From NCBI GenBank assembly GCA_025936755.1, contig JAICSS010000006.1:54205-118204 (forward strand): a stretch of 64,000 nt of DNA, written 5' to 3'. The translations under genes were made by a program, and so were the position numbers. Source of the DNA: Solirubrobacterales bacterium. Its GTDB lineage: Bacteria; Actinomycetota; Thermoleophilia; Solirubrobacterales; 70-9. Under the pieces are notes generated by a model. It ran no database searches. It was given only the letters and a program-made list of their open reading frames with translations, and had not been told where the DNA came from. Positions 15,474 to 25,676 of this stretch are shown here, in pieces; within the stretch, counting starts at the first letter, position 1, and the number at the start of each line of letters is the position of its first letter.

Positions 15474-16224
15474 GGCTCGCCAGCTCCTTTGCCAGAGCCC
15501 GGTAGGCGACGGCGCCGTGTGAAGCGGGTGCGTGCTCGGTCACGGGCAGACCATAGCTCGGCGACTCGGCGACTCGGACGCTGCGGGGGATCACCGTCTC
15601 GAAGACCATTCCGTCGAAGTGATCCCGCAGCTCGGCCTCGACGTCCTGGGCGAGCCTGGTGCGCTCGTCGTGCATGGTTATGAGCAAACCCGCAACCTCC
15701 AGCTGAGGGTTGAGCTCGCGCCTGATCAGGCCCAGCGTTTCCAGGAACTGGACCAGGCCCTCGAGCGCCAGGTACTCGGCCTGGACGGGGACGATCACCC
15801 GGTCGGCGGCGGTCAGCGCGTTGACGCTGACCGGCCCCAGGGAGGGCGGGCAGTCGAGGAGGGTGACGGCGAAGCGCTCGCGCAGCGGGCCGAGGCGTTC
15901 CCGCAGCCGCGTCTCGGAGCCCTGCATGCGCGGCAGCTCCACCGCGGCGCCGGCGAGGTCCTTGTTGGCGGGGACGATCCAGAGGTTGTCCGGCCCGGCC
16001 GGCCGGGCCGCCTCGGCGACGGAGGTCTCGCCGGTCAGGCAGTCGTAGGAGGAGGGATGGAGGTCGCGGCCGCCGCCCACGGCGACGGTGGCGTTGCACT
16101 GGGGGTCGAGGTCGACGAGGAGGGTCTGGTTGCCCTCCACGGCCGCACAGGAGGCCAGATTGACGGCGGTCGTCGTCTTCCCGACTCCGCCCTTCTGGTT
16201 CGCCACGGCGTAGACCTTGCCCAT
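15466..16224 (-). CDS. parA: Chromosome partitioning ATPase ParA (Soj)
   Basis: 252 residues. The deviant Walker A, NQKGGVGKTTTAVNLA, lies at residues 9-24, Walker A' at LLVDLDPQCN and Walker B at VTLLDCPPSLG; the C-terminal half has the Soj signature PVQAEYLALEGL. The ParA gradient moves ParB-parS nucleoprotein after replication. It starts at ATG 16224 with TAGGCT 8 bases upstream and no Shine-Dalgarno. It is coupled to parB and divergent from jag across a 63-base promoter region. Confidence 0.97.
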   Translation of the reverse strand: MGKVYAVANQKGGVGKTTTAVNLASCAAVEGNQTLLVDLDPQCNATVAVGGGRDLHPSSYDCLTGETSVAEAARPAGPDNLWIVPANKDLAGAAVELPRMQGSETRLRERLGPLRERFAVTLLDCPPSLGPVSVNALTAADRVIVPVQAEYLALEGLVQFLETLGLIRRELNPQLEVAGLLITMHDERTRLAQDVEAELRDHFDGMVFETVIPRSVRVAESPSYGLPVTEHAPASHGAVAYRALAKELASRG

Positions 16225-16287
16225 CGCGGTCCAGCCTAGTCAACGCGCCGCCGGCACATTCCCGCGACGTGGGATAGCCTGCTGCCC
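16225..16287. promoter_or_regulatory. Divergent promoter region between parA and jag
   Basis: TAGGCT on minus (16233-16238) lies 8 bases before parA, and TAGCCT on plus (16275-16280) lies 7 bases before jag. Neither gene has a ribosome-binding site, so both look leaderless. This region is one junction of the inverted jag-rsmG block. Confidence 0.5.
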
Positions 16288-16770
16288 GTGTCCGAGACCT
16301 TCGAGTGGCCCGAGGATCCAGCCGAGCGCGCGCAGGAGCTGGTCGAGGGCGTGCTGGACGAGCTCGACCTCGACGGCGAGGTGGTCGTCGAGGAGGACGA
16401 CGAGCGGATCCTGCTCACGGTCGAGGGGGAGGACGACTACGGCCTCCTGATCGGCAAACGGGGGCAGACGATCGACGCCCTGCAACTGCTCTGCTACCAG
16501 GCCGCCTTCCGCGGCATGCGGGAGCGCAAGCGGGTCGTCGTCGACGCCGCCGGTTACCGGGCGCGGCGCCGGGAGACCCTGGAGGGACGGGCCGATCGGG
16601 CCGCCGACCAGGCGCTGGCGAACAACAGCGTGGTCGAGATGGACCCGATGAGCGCCCAGGAACGGCGCGTCATCCACGAGCGGCTGAAGGAGCGGGCCGG
16701 AGTCGAGACCTACAGCGAGGGCGACGAGCCCAACCGCTGCGTCGTCGTCGCCCCGCTCCTGCCCGAGTGA
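16288..16770 (+). CDS. jag: Jag/KhpB RNA-binding protein (KH-R3H)
   Basis: 160 residues. The KH domain (about 40-95) has the binding loop LIGKRGQTIDALQ. The R3H domain follows (about 97-158) with NNSVVEMDPMSAQERRVIH. The usual N-terminal Jag_N segment is reduced to a short acidic lead, as is common in actinobacteria. Jag/KhpB binds RNA and is linked to YidC and cell-wall elongation. It starts at GTG 16288, and the stop overlaps the rsmG GTG. It normally sits directly after yidC on the same strand; here it is on the opposite strand. Confidence 0.94.
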   Translation: MSETFEWPEDPAERAQELVEGVLDELDLDGEVVVEEDDERILLTVEGEDDYGLLIGKRGQTIDALQLLCYQAAFRGMRERKRVVVDAAGYRARRRETLEGRADRAADQALANNSVVEMDPMSAQERRVIHERLKERAGVETYSEGDEPNRCVVVAPLLPE

Positions 16771-17426
16771 TCGACGACGCCGGGCGGGCGAAGCTGGAGA
16801 CGGTCCTCGAGCTGCTCGCGGAGGAGCGGGCCTCGGTCAGCTCCGTGGTCGACGAGCGCGCCTGGCGGGTTCACGTCGCCGACAGCCTCACCGGCCTGGA
16901 GGTACCGGGACTGCGCGAGGCGGAGCGAATCGCCGACGTCGGGGCCGGGGCGGGATTCCCGGGCCTCGCGCTTGCGGTCGCCCTGCCCTCCGCACAAGTC
17001 GACCTGATCGAGTCGGTGGGGCGGAAGTGCGAGTTCATGCGGCGCGCGGCCGAGACCGCGGGGATCGTCAACGCCAGCGTCCTCAACACGCGTTCGGAGG
17101 ACTGGGCGGCCAGGGAGGGACGCGAGGCCTACGACGTCGTCACGGCGCGGGCGGTGGGTCGCCTCTCGACCCTGGCCGAGCTCGCCAGCCCGCTGCTGAA
17201 GCCAAATGGCGCTCTAATTGCCTGGAAGGGCAGGCGCGACGATGGCGAGGAGCGACAGCTCGAGAGCGCGGCCGAGGCCCTTGCCATGCGCCCGGAGGCG
17301 ATCCTCGACGTCGGCGACCGCGCCGGCAGCGAGCACCGGCACCTCCACGTCGCCCGCAAGATCGGCCCCACCCCCGGCAACCTTCCGCGCAAGCCCGGGA
17401 TCGCCAAGAAACGCCCGAAGGGCTGA
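16767..17426 (+). CDS. rsmG: 16S rRNA (guanine527-N7)-methyltransferase RsmG (GidB)
   Basis: 219 residues from GTG 16767 (GTGA overlap with jag). The SAM site is IADVGAGAGFPGLALA, preceded by HVADSLTGL and followed by LIESVGRKCEFM and DVVTARAVGRLSTL, all RsmG signatures. It methylates G527 in the streptomycin-site loop of 16S rRNA. A basic C-terminal tail (KPGIAKKRPKG) is present. It converges on yidC with 19 bases between, which include a GCGC-GAA-GCGC hairpin followed by TTT. Confidence 0.95.
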   Translation: MIDDAGRAKLETVLELLAEERASVSSVVDERAWRVHVADSLTGLEVPGLREAERIADVGAGAGFPGLALAVALPSAQVDLIESVGRKCEFMRRAAETAGIVNASVLNTRSEDWAAREGREAYDVVTARAVGRLSTLAELASPLLKPNGALIAWKGRRDDGEERQLESAAEALAMRPEAILDVGDRAGSEHRHLHVARKIGPTPGNLPRKPGIAKKRPKG

Positions 17427-17445
17427 ACCCGGCGCGCGAAGCGCT

Positions 17446-18216
17446 TTAACGGCGCTTCTTTTTCTTCCGCGGCGGCGGTGGCGGCGCTTTGGCCTCCCGG
17501 AGCGCGGCCGCTCCCTCCGGCGTGGCGATCACGGGAGGGGGCACGATCTTTTTGATCACCAGCTGCTGGCCGATCGTCCAGAGGTTGGTGGTGATCCAGT
17601 AGAGGATCAACCCGGCGGGGAATTTGAGGATGAAGGGGACGAAGACGAAGGGCAGCAGGAGCATCATCGTCCGCTGGCTTTTGTCAGCCGTGATCGACAT
17701 GACCATGCTCGAGATCAGCTGCGTGCCGACGTAGAGGACGACCAGGACGATCAGTTCGGCGCCGGTCGCCTTGCCGGTGAGGTCGTTGATGAAGAGGAAT
17801 TCGGCTCCGTAGGCGCTGCAGTGGCCGGCGGCTTCGCAGCCCATGTCCGGCGGCAGCTCGTGCCGGAGGACGTAGAAGAGCGTGATGAAGACCGGGAACT
17901 GAGCCACGAGCGGCAGGCAGGAAGCCAGCGGGTTGACTTTGTTCTCTTTGTAGAAGCGCATCATTTCCTGCTGCATGCGCTGTTTGTCGTTTTTGTACTT
18001 CTCCTGCAGTTCCTTGATCTGCGGCTGCAGGGCCTGCATCGCCCGCATCCCCTTCAGCTGTTTGTAGGTGAGCGGGATGAGGACCGCGCGGGTGACGACC
18101 GTGAGCATGATGATCGACATCCCCCAGCTGAGGCCGGCGCTGTCGTGGAAGAACTTGAGGACGCCGTTGGCGACGTCGATCAGCGGCTGGAGGATGAGGG
18201 CGGTAAGGGGGGTCAT
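17446..18216 (-). CDS. yidC: Membrane protein insertase YidC/Oxa1
   Basis: 256 residues with the five-helix core of the YidC2 type and no large periplasmic domain. The first helix includes WGMSIIMLTVVTRAVLIPLT, with the hydrophilic-groove Arg of the family in VVTRAVLIPL. The cytoplasmic coiled segment spans about 58-95 (QLKGMRAMQALQPQIKELQE), followed by NPLASCLPLVAQFPVF. The tail is Pro/Lys/Arg-rich (PPPPPRKKKKRR), suited to ribosome binding. The ATG overlaps the yidD stop. It inserts membrane proteins with or without Sec. Confidence 0.96.
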   Translation of the reverse strand: MTPLTALILQPLIDVANGVLKFFHDSAGLSWGMSIIMLTVVTRAVLIPLTYKQLKGMRAMQALQPQIKELQEKYKNDKQRMQQEMMRFYKENKVNPLASCLPLVAQFPVFITLFYVLRHELPPDMGCEAAGHCSAYGAEFLFINDLTGKATGAELIVLVVLYVGTQLISSMVMSITADKSQRTMMLLLPFVFVPFILKFPAGLILYWITTNLWTIGQQLVIKKIVPPPVIATPEGAAALREAKAPPPPPRKKKKRR

Positions 18217-18482
18217 CGGTGGGCTTCGTGCCAGTCGGCGGGGTGTACCGGACCGGTGCGGAGCGTGAATCTATCGGGGATGGGGTCGAAGCCGCCGTGA
18301 CTGAAGGGGTTGCAGCGCAGAATCCGCCAGCCCGCCAGGAGGAAGCCGCGGATCACGCCGAAGCGTTCGACGGCCTCCACCGTGTAGCGGGAGCAGGTCG
18401 GCTCGTAGCGGCAGCGCCGCGGAAACATCGGTGAGATCCAGCGCTGGTACCCCCGCACCGGCGCGAGAAAGAAGCGTTTCAC
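18213..18482 (-). CDS. yidD: Membrane protein insertion efficiency factor YidD
   Basis: 89 residues. YQRWISPMFPRRCRYEPTCS, YTVEAVERFG and GGFDPIP are the family block with its conserved cysteines. The N-terminal amphipathic helix (MKRFFLAPVRG) is the membrane-binding element. It starts at GTG 18482, and this start codon is part of a parS palindrome. Overlaps with rnpA upstream and yidC downstream show a tightly coupled operon. Confidence 0.95.
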   Translation of the reverse strand: MKRFFLAPVRGYQRWISPMFPRRCRYEPTCSRYTVEAVERFGVIRGFLLAGWRILRCNPFSHGGFDPIPDRFTLRTGPVHPADWHEAHR

Positions 18483-18489
18483 GTGGAAC
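18476..18489. promoter_or_regulatory. parS site (ParB binding, centromere-like)
   Basis: GTTTCACGTGGAAC matches the 14-base core of the bacterial parS consensus TGTTTCACGTGGAACA exactly; the two outermost consensus positions differ. It covers the rnpA stop and yidD start, 600 bases from dnaA and 3 kb from parB. No second full match was found in the window by eye. Confidence 0.85.
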
Positions 18490-18835
18490 GGCCGCCGGCG
18501 ATGGCCTCTTCCAGATTGGCGGAAACTCCCTGCATACCTTCGCGATCGATCAGCTCCTTGATCTCGGCCCGGGCGACGATGACGAAGTCGTGGCGCGGCG
18601 GCAGGCGATCGGCCAGAGACCAGAACGCCTCGCGCAGGGCCCGCTTCACCCTGTTCCGCTCGACGGCGCCGCCCACCTTGCGGTTGACGGAGACCCCGAG
18701 CCGGACCTCGTCGCGGTCCTCGTCCTTGCGGGGGAACGTGTAGAGGACCAGGTACCGGGTCGCGTGCGAGGAGCCGTCGCGATAGACGCGGTCGAACTCG
18801 CCGCTGCGCGAAAGGCGTCGGCGCTTGGGCGCCAT
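18479..18835 (-). CDS. rnpA: Ribonuclease P protein component
   Basis: 118 residues. The RNR motif is clear in AVERNRVKRALREAFW (near 55-70), with the aromatic N-terminal segment RYLVLYTF and HDFVIVARAEI. It binds RNase P RNA in tRNA 5' processing. It lies 4 bases after rpmH and its stop overlaps the yidD GTG. Standard size and context. Confidence 0.96.
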   Translation of the reverse strand: MAPKRRRLSRSGEFDRVYRDGSSHATRYLVLYTFPRKDEDRDEVRLGVSVNRKVGGAVERNRVKRALREAFWSLADRLPPRHDFVIVARAEIKELIDREGMQGVSANLEEAIAGGRST

Positions 18836-18839
18836 CCGC

Positions 18840-18974
18840 TTACGGGGTGAGGCGCTTGCGGCCTTTACGGCGGCGGCGCTTGAGGATGGCGCGACCGCCG
18901 CGGGTGCTCATCCGGGCCCGGAAGCCGTGGGTCTTCGCCCGCTTCCGCTTCTTCGGTTGGTAGGTGCGCTTCAT
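18840..18974 (-). CDS. rpmH: Ribosomal protein L34
   Basis: 44 residues, [18 protein letters not shown] onward, with [20 protein letters not shown]; a complete and typical L34. It starts at ATG 18974, inside a longer reading frame that has no support. TATACT at 18984-18989 on minus is the probable -10 of the rpmH-rnpA-yidD-yidC operon. Confidence 0.98.
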   Translation of the reverse strand: MKRTYQPKKRKRAKTHGFRARMSTRGGRAILKRRRRKGRKRLTP

Positions 18975-18983
18975 GCCGGCGGA

Positions 18984-18989
18984 AGTATA
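18984..18989 (-). promoter_or_regulatory. rpmH: -10 element of the rpmH operon
   Basis: TATACT on the reverse strand, 9 bases before the rpmH ATG, in the 98-base gap shared with divergent dnaA. On the plus strand TATGGT (19058-19063), 9 bases before the dnaA GTG, may play the same role for dnaA. Confidence 0.5.
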
Positions 18990-19072
18990 CGGAGGACCCC
19001 GAAAATCTTTTCTGCGGGATTTGCGAGGCGCCCGGGCTGCCTGTACAGGCACGGCGCTATGGTCGCCGCCCG

Positions 19073-20392
19073 GTGCCCGACGACTCCCTCCCACCTGACC
19101 TCGACGCCTTCTGGAGAGCGACCCAGGAGCGGCTGAGGGCGTCGGTCCCGGAGTCGACCTTCCGCCTCTGGCTGGAGCCGTTGGAAGCGGTGGCGGCGGA
19201 GGGCGAGACGCTCTTCCTCGCCGCCCCCGAGAACAAACGCGCCTGGACCGAGCGGCGCTACTCCTCCCTGATCGCGGAAGCACTGCGCGGGGCCGACGGC
19301 GTCCTCGAGCAGGTGAGCTTCGCCGAGCCGAGCCTGCTGGAGGGGAGCGCCGGCCACGACCCGGACCTGAACCCCAACTACACCTTCGAGCGGTTCGTGA
19401 TCGGCCCAGGCAACCGCCTCGCCCACGGGGCCGCCCTCGCCGTCGCCGAGGCCCCCTCCGAGGCCTACAACCCGCTCTTCCTGCACGGACCGCCGGGGCT
19501 GGGCAAGACCCACCTGCTGGCGGCGATCGCCAACTACCTGCGGGACAACGCCCCCGGCCTGAGGGTGCGGTACACCACCGCCGAGTCCTTCACGAACGAG
19601 TTCGTCGCCGCTCTCAAGGCCAAGGGCAGCGACGCCTTCAAGGTCCGCTACCGCGACATCGACGTCCTCCTCATCGACGATGTCCAGTTCCTCCAGGGCA
19701 AGCCGGCCACGGAGGAGGAGTTCTTCCACACCTTCAACGCCCTCTATGAGTCCGGCAGCCAGCTCGTGCTCTCGGCCGACCGCATCCCCAGCGAGCTCTC
19801 GACCCTCGCCGCGCGGCTGCGCGATCGCTTCGAGTGGGGCCTCACGGTCGCGGTCGAGCCGCCCAACCTGGCGACCAGGCTGACCGTGCTGCGACGCCTG
19901 GTCGAGGAGGCCGGGGTCGAGATCGCCGACACAGACGCGCTGGCCGAGCTGGCGAACCGGATCGACGCCAACGTCCGCAAGCTGCACGGCGCCCTGACCC
20001 GGGTCATCGCCCACGCCTCGCTGATGGGCCGGCCGCTCAGCTCCGAGCTGATCTCCGAAGTGATCCCGCGCCACCGCCGCCGCGAGCCGACCTCGGTGGA
20101 GGAGATCCAGCAGCGGGTCGCCGAGCTGTTCGGGATCTCCCGCGCCGAGCTCGTCGGCTCCAGCCGCGCCGCCACCCCGCTGCGCGCCCGCCAGGTGGCG
20201 ATCTTCCTCACCCGCGACCTCACCGACCTCTCGCTGCCGCAGATCGGCCGCCTCTACGGCGGGCGCGACCACACCACCGTGCTCAACTCCCTGCGCCGGG
20301 TCGAAGCGAGCCTCGCCGAGGACAGCGAGCTGGCAGAGAAGGTCCGGGAGTTGCGGGGAGCTATCCACAACCCTGTGACCGAAGAGCGCTGA
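19073..20392 (+). CDS. dnaA: Chromosomal replication initiator DnaA
   Basis: 439 residues with the normal four-domain plan. Domain I is residues 1-80 ([21 protein letters not shown]), domain II is short, and AAA+ domain III carries Walker [12 protein letters not shown] (near 142), Walker [12 protein letters not shown] and the sensor SADRIPSEL. Domain IV carries the DNA-binding signature [20 protein letters not shown]. It starts at GTG 19073. It is divergent from rpmH and followed by dnaN. DnaA-box-like sequence already appears within its last codons (20361-20369). Confidence 0.98.
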   Translation: MPDDSLPPDLDAFWRATQERLRASVPESTFRLWLEPLEAVAAEGETLFLAAPENKRAWTERRYSSLIAEALRGADGVLEQVSFAEPSLLEGSAGHDPDLNPNYTFERFVIGPGNRLAHGAALAVAEAPSEAYNPLFLHGPPGLGKTHLLAAIANYLRDNAPGLRVRYTTAESFTNEFVAALKAKGSDAFKVRYRDIDVLLIDDVQFLQGKPATEEEFFHTFNALYESGSQLVLSADRIPSELSTLAARLRDRFEWGLTVAVEPPNLATRLTVLRRLVEEAGVEIADTDALAELANRIDANVRKLHGALTRVIAHASLMGRPLSSELISEVIPRHRRREPTSVEEIQQRVAELFGISRAELVGSSRAATPLRARQVAIFLTRDLTDLSLPQIGRLYGGRDHTTVLNSLRRVEASLAEDSELAEKVRELRGAIHNPVTEER

Positions 20393-20540
20393 CAGCCGGC
20401 CGCGCTGTAAGAATCCCCAGCCCCCCACAGGGCCTTCCACAGGCGGCAAACCGCACCGGGCCGCCGAATCCTCCGCGACCGGAGCTTTTTCAACAGGACC
20501 TAACTCAACTCAAGAAGGCAAACCTAAGAAGGCACATCAC
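20361..20540. other. Candidate oriC (dnaA-dnaN intergenic region)
   Basis: The 148-base gap plus the dnaA 3' end contains several DnaA-box-like nonamers: CTATCCACA (20361, one mismatch to TTATCCACA), CCTTCCACA (20433) and TTTTCAACA (20487). CCCCCCACA at 20421 is a weaker match. The 3' part (from about 20486) is less GC-rich. Position matches actinobacterial oriC, but the gap is short and the boxes are weak, so the assignment is tentative. Confidence 0.4.
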
Positions 20541-21650
20541 TTGAAGCTCACGACCAAACGCGAAGATCTCGTCTCCAAGCTCTCGATCGTCTCCAGGGCC
20601 GTTTCCACCCGCGCCGCCACCCAGGCGCTCTCCGGCGTCCTCCTTTCGGCGCAGGGCGGACGCGTGACCCTCGCCGCCACCGACCTCGACCTCGGGCTGG
20701 AGACGACGCTCGAGGCTGCGGTCGAGAGCGAGGGGTCGGTCCTCCTCCCCGGCCGCCTCTTCGCCGAGATCGCCCGCTCGCTCGCCGACCCGAGCGTGGA
20801 GATCGAGGCGCGCGAGGCCGAGCACGACGTCGAGATTCGCAGCGGCGGCTCCAGCTTCCACCTGCGGGTGCTGCCGGCCGAGGACTTCCCGAAGCTGCCG
20901 CAGCCGCAGGAGAGCCCCGGGCTGAAGATCCCCGCCGGGGCGCTGGAAGCAAGCATCGAGCTGGTCGCCCGCGCGGCTTCGCGCGACGACATGCGCCCCG
21001 TCCTCACCGGCGTCTTCGTCTCCGCCAGCGGCAAGGAGATGACGATGGTCGCCACCGATTCCTACCGGCTGGCGGTCAAACGGACCGAGCTCGAGGCCGA
21101 GCTCGGCGGCGAGCTGGAGGCGAACATCCCGGCGCGGGCGCTGCGCGAGCTCGGCCGCATCCTCTCCTCCGAGGGCGCCAGCGAGACCTCGATCTCGCTG
21201 CTGACCAACCAGGCGGTTTTCCAGGCAGGGTCGATCCTCCTCTCGACGAGGCTGATCGACGGCCAGTTCCCCAACTTTCGACAGCTCCTGCCGGAGTCCT
21301 ACGAGCACGACGTGCGGCTGCCGCGCTCGGACCTGCTCGACGTCACCCGCCGGGTCAGCCAGCTGGCGCAGCGGAACGCGCCGCTGCGCCTCTCCTTCCG
21401 CTCCGGCGAGCTGACCGTCGCGGCGGAGACGCCCGACGTGGGGGACGCGCGGGAGACGATGCCGGCGGCGTTCGAGGGCGAGGAGCTGGAGATCGGCTTC
21501 AACCCCGAGTTCCTCAAGGAAGGGATCGAAAGCGTCTCCGGCGACGAGATCCTCCTGCGGCTGATCTCGCCGCTGCGGCCGGGCCTGCTGGAACCCGTCG
21601 AGGGAGACGAGTTCCGCTACCTGGTGATGCCGATCCGCCTCAACGTCTGA
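20541..21650 (+). CDS. dnaN: DNA polymerase III beta subunit (sliding clamp)
   Basis: 369 residues with the three repeated clamp domains (about 1-120, 126-245, 246-369). Recognisable strips are LSGVLLSAQGG, FRYLVMPIRLNV at the C-terminus and DSYRLAVKRTELE. The clamp tethers polymerase and repair proteins to DNA. It starts at TTG 20541, with AAGAAGG eight bases upstream. It follows dnaA and is 30 bases ahead of recF. Confidence 0.97.
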   Translation: MKLTTKREDLVSKLSIVSRAVSTRAATQALSGVLLSAQGGRVTLAATDLDLGLETTLEAAVESEGSVLLPGRLFAEIARSLADPSVEIEAREAEHDVEIRSGGSSFHLRVLPAEDFPKLPQPQESPGLKIPAGALEASIELVARAASRDDMRPVLTGVFVSASGKEMTMVATDSYRLAVKRTELEAELGGELEANIPARALRELGRILSSEGASETSISLLTNQAVFQAGSILLSTRLIDGQFPNFRQLLPESYEHDVRLPRSDLLDVTRRVSQLAQRNAPLRLSFRSGELTVAAETPDVGDARETMPAAFEGEELEIGFNPEFLKEGIESVSGDEILLRLISPLRPGLLEPVEGDEFRYLVMPIRLNV

Positions 21651-21680
21651 CCGTGACGGCGCCGGCCGGGTGAGCGCGCC

Positions 21681-22769
21681 GTGCTCGTCACCGCGATCGA
21701 GGCGAAGCCGCTGCGCAGCCTCGACCGGGTCCGGGTCGAGCTGGCCCCGGGGATCGTCAGCGTCATCGGCCCCAACGGGACCGGCAAGACGAACCTCGTC
21801 GAGGCTCTCTACTTCGCCCTCACCGGCCGCTCCTTCCGCACCAGCGACCGCCGGGACCTGATCCCCTTCGGCGGTTCGCTCGCCCGCGCCGAGGCGACGA
21901 TCCGCGACGAGGACGGGATCGAGCGCAAGCTGCTCGCCTCGGTCAGCCGCAGCGAAGGGCGCCGCCACCTGCTCGACGGCAGCCCGGCCGACCCGGCGGC
22001 GATCGCCCGCAGCCGTCCCCCCGTCGCCGTCTTCGCGCCGGACCGCTTGACCCTGGTGAAGGGGCCGCCGGCGGAGCGGCGCGCCCACCTCGACGGGTTC
22101 CTCGCCGCCCGCTGGCCGGCCCGGGGCGAGCTGCGAAAGCGCTTCGGGCAGGCGGTCGCGCAGCGGAACGCGTTGCTCTCCCGGCTCGCCGCCGGCTACG
22201 GCTCCCCCGAGGACCTGCGGATCTGGGATGCGGGGATGGCCGCCGCGGCCGCTCCCCTCGTCGAGGCGCGGGCGGAGGCCGTTGCCGAGCTGGCGCAACC
22301 GTTCGCCGCCGCGGCGGCGGAACTGGGTCTGGAGAAGGCGGCGCTCGAGTACGCGCCGCGGGCCGCCGGCGCGGCGGAGGAGATCCAGGCGGGGCTGGAG
22401 GAGCGCCGCGAGCAGGACATCCGCCTCGGCCGCAGCTCCTGGGGCCCCCACCTCGACGAGCTGAAGCTGAACAGCGGCGAGCGCTCGCTGCGGCGGTTCG
22501 GCTCCCAGGGACAGCAGCGGGCGGCGCTGCTCGCCCTGCTGTTCGCCGAGCGCGAGGCGCTGCTGGCGGCGAGGCGGGTGACGCCGCTGCTGCTGCTCGA
22601 CGACGTGATGAGCGAGCTCGACCCCGGCCGCCGCGAGCGCCTGGTCGCCCGGCTCGACGACGGCGGCCAGGTGCTGATCACCGCCGCCGACGAGGAGCAG
22701 GTTCCGGCGGCGGCGAGGAAAACCGTGGTCCCGATGCCACCGCCGCAGACAGAAGGTGACGGCGCGTGA
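21681..22769 (+). CDS. recF: DNA replication and repair protein RecF
   Basis: 362 residues, an SMC-like ATPase that helps RecOR load RecA at gaps. Walker A is VIGPNGTGKTNLVEAL (near 31), the signature lies in RFGSQGQQRAAL, and Walker B with D-loop is LLLLDDVMSELDPGRR. It starts at GTG 21681, and the stop overlaps the next GTG. The N-terminal strand is shorter and more divergent (LVTAIEAKPLRSL) than the usual LxLxNFRN motif but in the right place. Confidence 0.95.
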   Translation: MLVTAIEAKPLRSLDRVRVELAPGIVSVIGPNGTGKTNLVEALYFALTGRSFRTSDRRDLIPFGGSLARAEATIRDEDGIERKLLASVSRSEGRRHLLDGSPADPAAIARSRPPVAVFAPDRLTLVKGPPAERRAHLDGFLAARWPARGELRKRFGQAVAQRNALLSRLAAGYGSPEDLRIWDAGMAAAAAPLVEARAEAVAELAQPFAAAAAELGLEKAALEYAPRAAGAAEEIQAGLEERREQDIRLGRSSWGPHLDELKLNSGERSLRRFGSQGQQRAALLALLFAEREALLAARRVTPLLLLDDVMSELDPGRRERLVARLDDGGQVLITAADEEQVPAAARKTVVPMPPPQTEGDGA

Positions 22770-23071
22770 GTCGCCGCCGGGCCCCCCGCCCCGCCGCCGG
22801 CGCCTTCAGGGCGGCGCTGGACCAGGTCGCTCCGAAAACTCCCCTGGCGGCGGTCCAGGCCGCCTGGTCGGGCACCGTCGGCGAGCAGGTCGCGGCGGTT
22901 GCGGTGCCGGTCTCCGAACGCGGTGGAACGGTGACGATCGAGGTCGCCGAGGCGGTCTGGGCGCAGGAGCTGGACCTGATGCAGAAGGTCCTGCTGGAGC
23001 GGTTGCGGAGCGCGGTGGGGGAGCAGGCGCCGCAAGCCCTCCGCTTTCGCGTCAACTCAGAGCGTTTTTGA
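22766..23071 (+). CDS. DUF721 (DciA-like) protein
   Basis: 101 residues, start GTG 22766 overlapping the recF stop. The domain core is VQAAWSGTVGEQVAAVAVPV, followed by VTIEVAEAVWAQELDLMQKVLLERL, the typical DUF721 helix. Related DciA proteins load or regulate the replicative helicase in bacteria without DnaC/DnaI. Its position between recF and gyrB is the standard actinobacterial one. No accessory domain is present. Confidence 0.88.
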   Translation: MSRRRAPRPAAGAFRAALDQVAPKTPLAAVQAAWSGTVGEQVAAVAVPVSERGGTVTIEVAEAVWAQELDLMQKVLLERLRSAVGEQAPQALRFRVNSERF

Positions 23072-23135
23072 GCACACTTTCTTCACGATTTGCAGGGAAA
23101 TCGCCTCAGACCTCCGGCCTGTCCGCGGCCCCTAA

Positions 23136-25646
<2,511 letters not shown>

Positions 25647-25676
25647 GGAAATCTCGAACGACGGGAGGAACCGCTG

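Noticed and set aside
21670..21680. GTG at 21670 as the recF start
   Set aside because: It is in a different frame from recF; GTG 21681 opens the correct frame.
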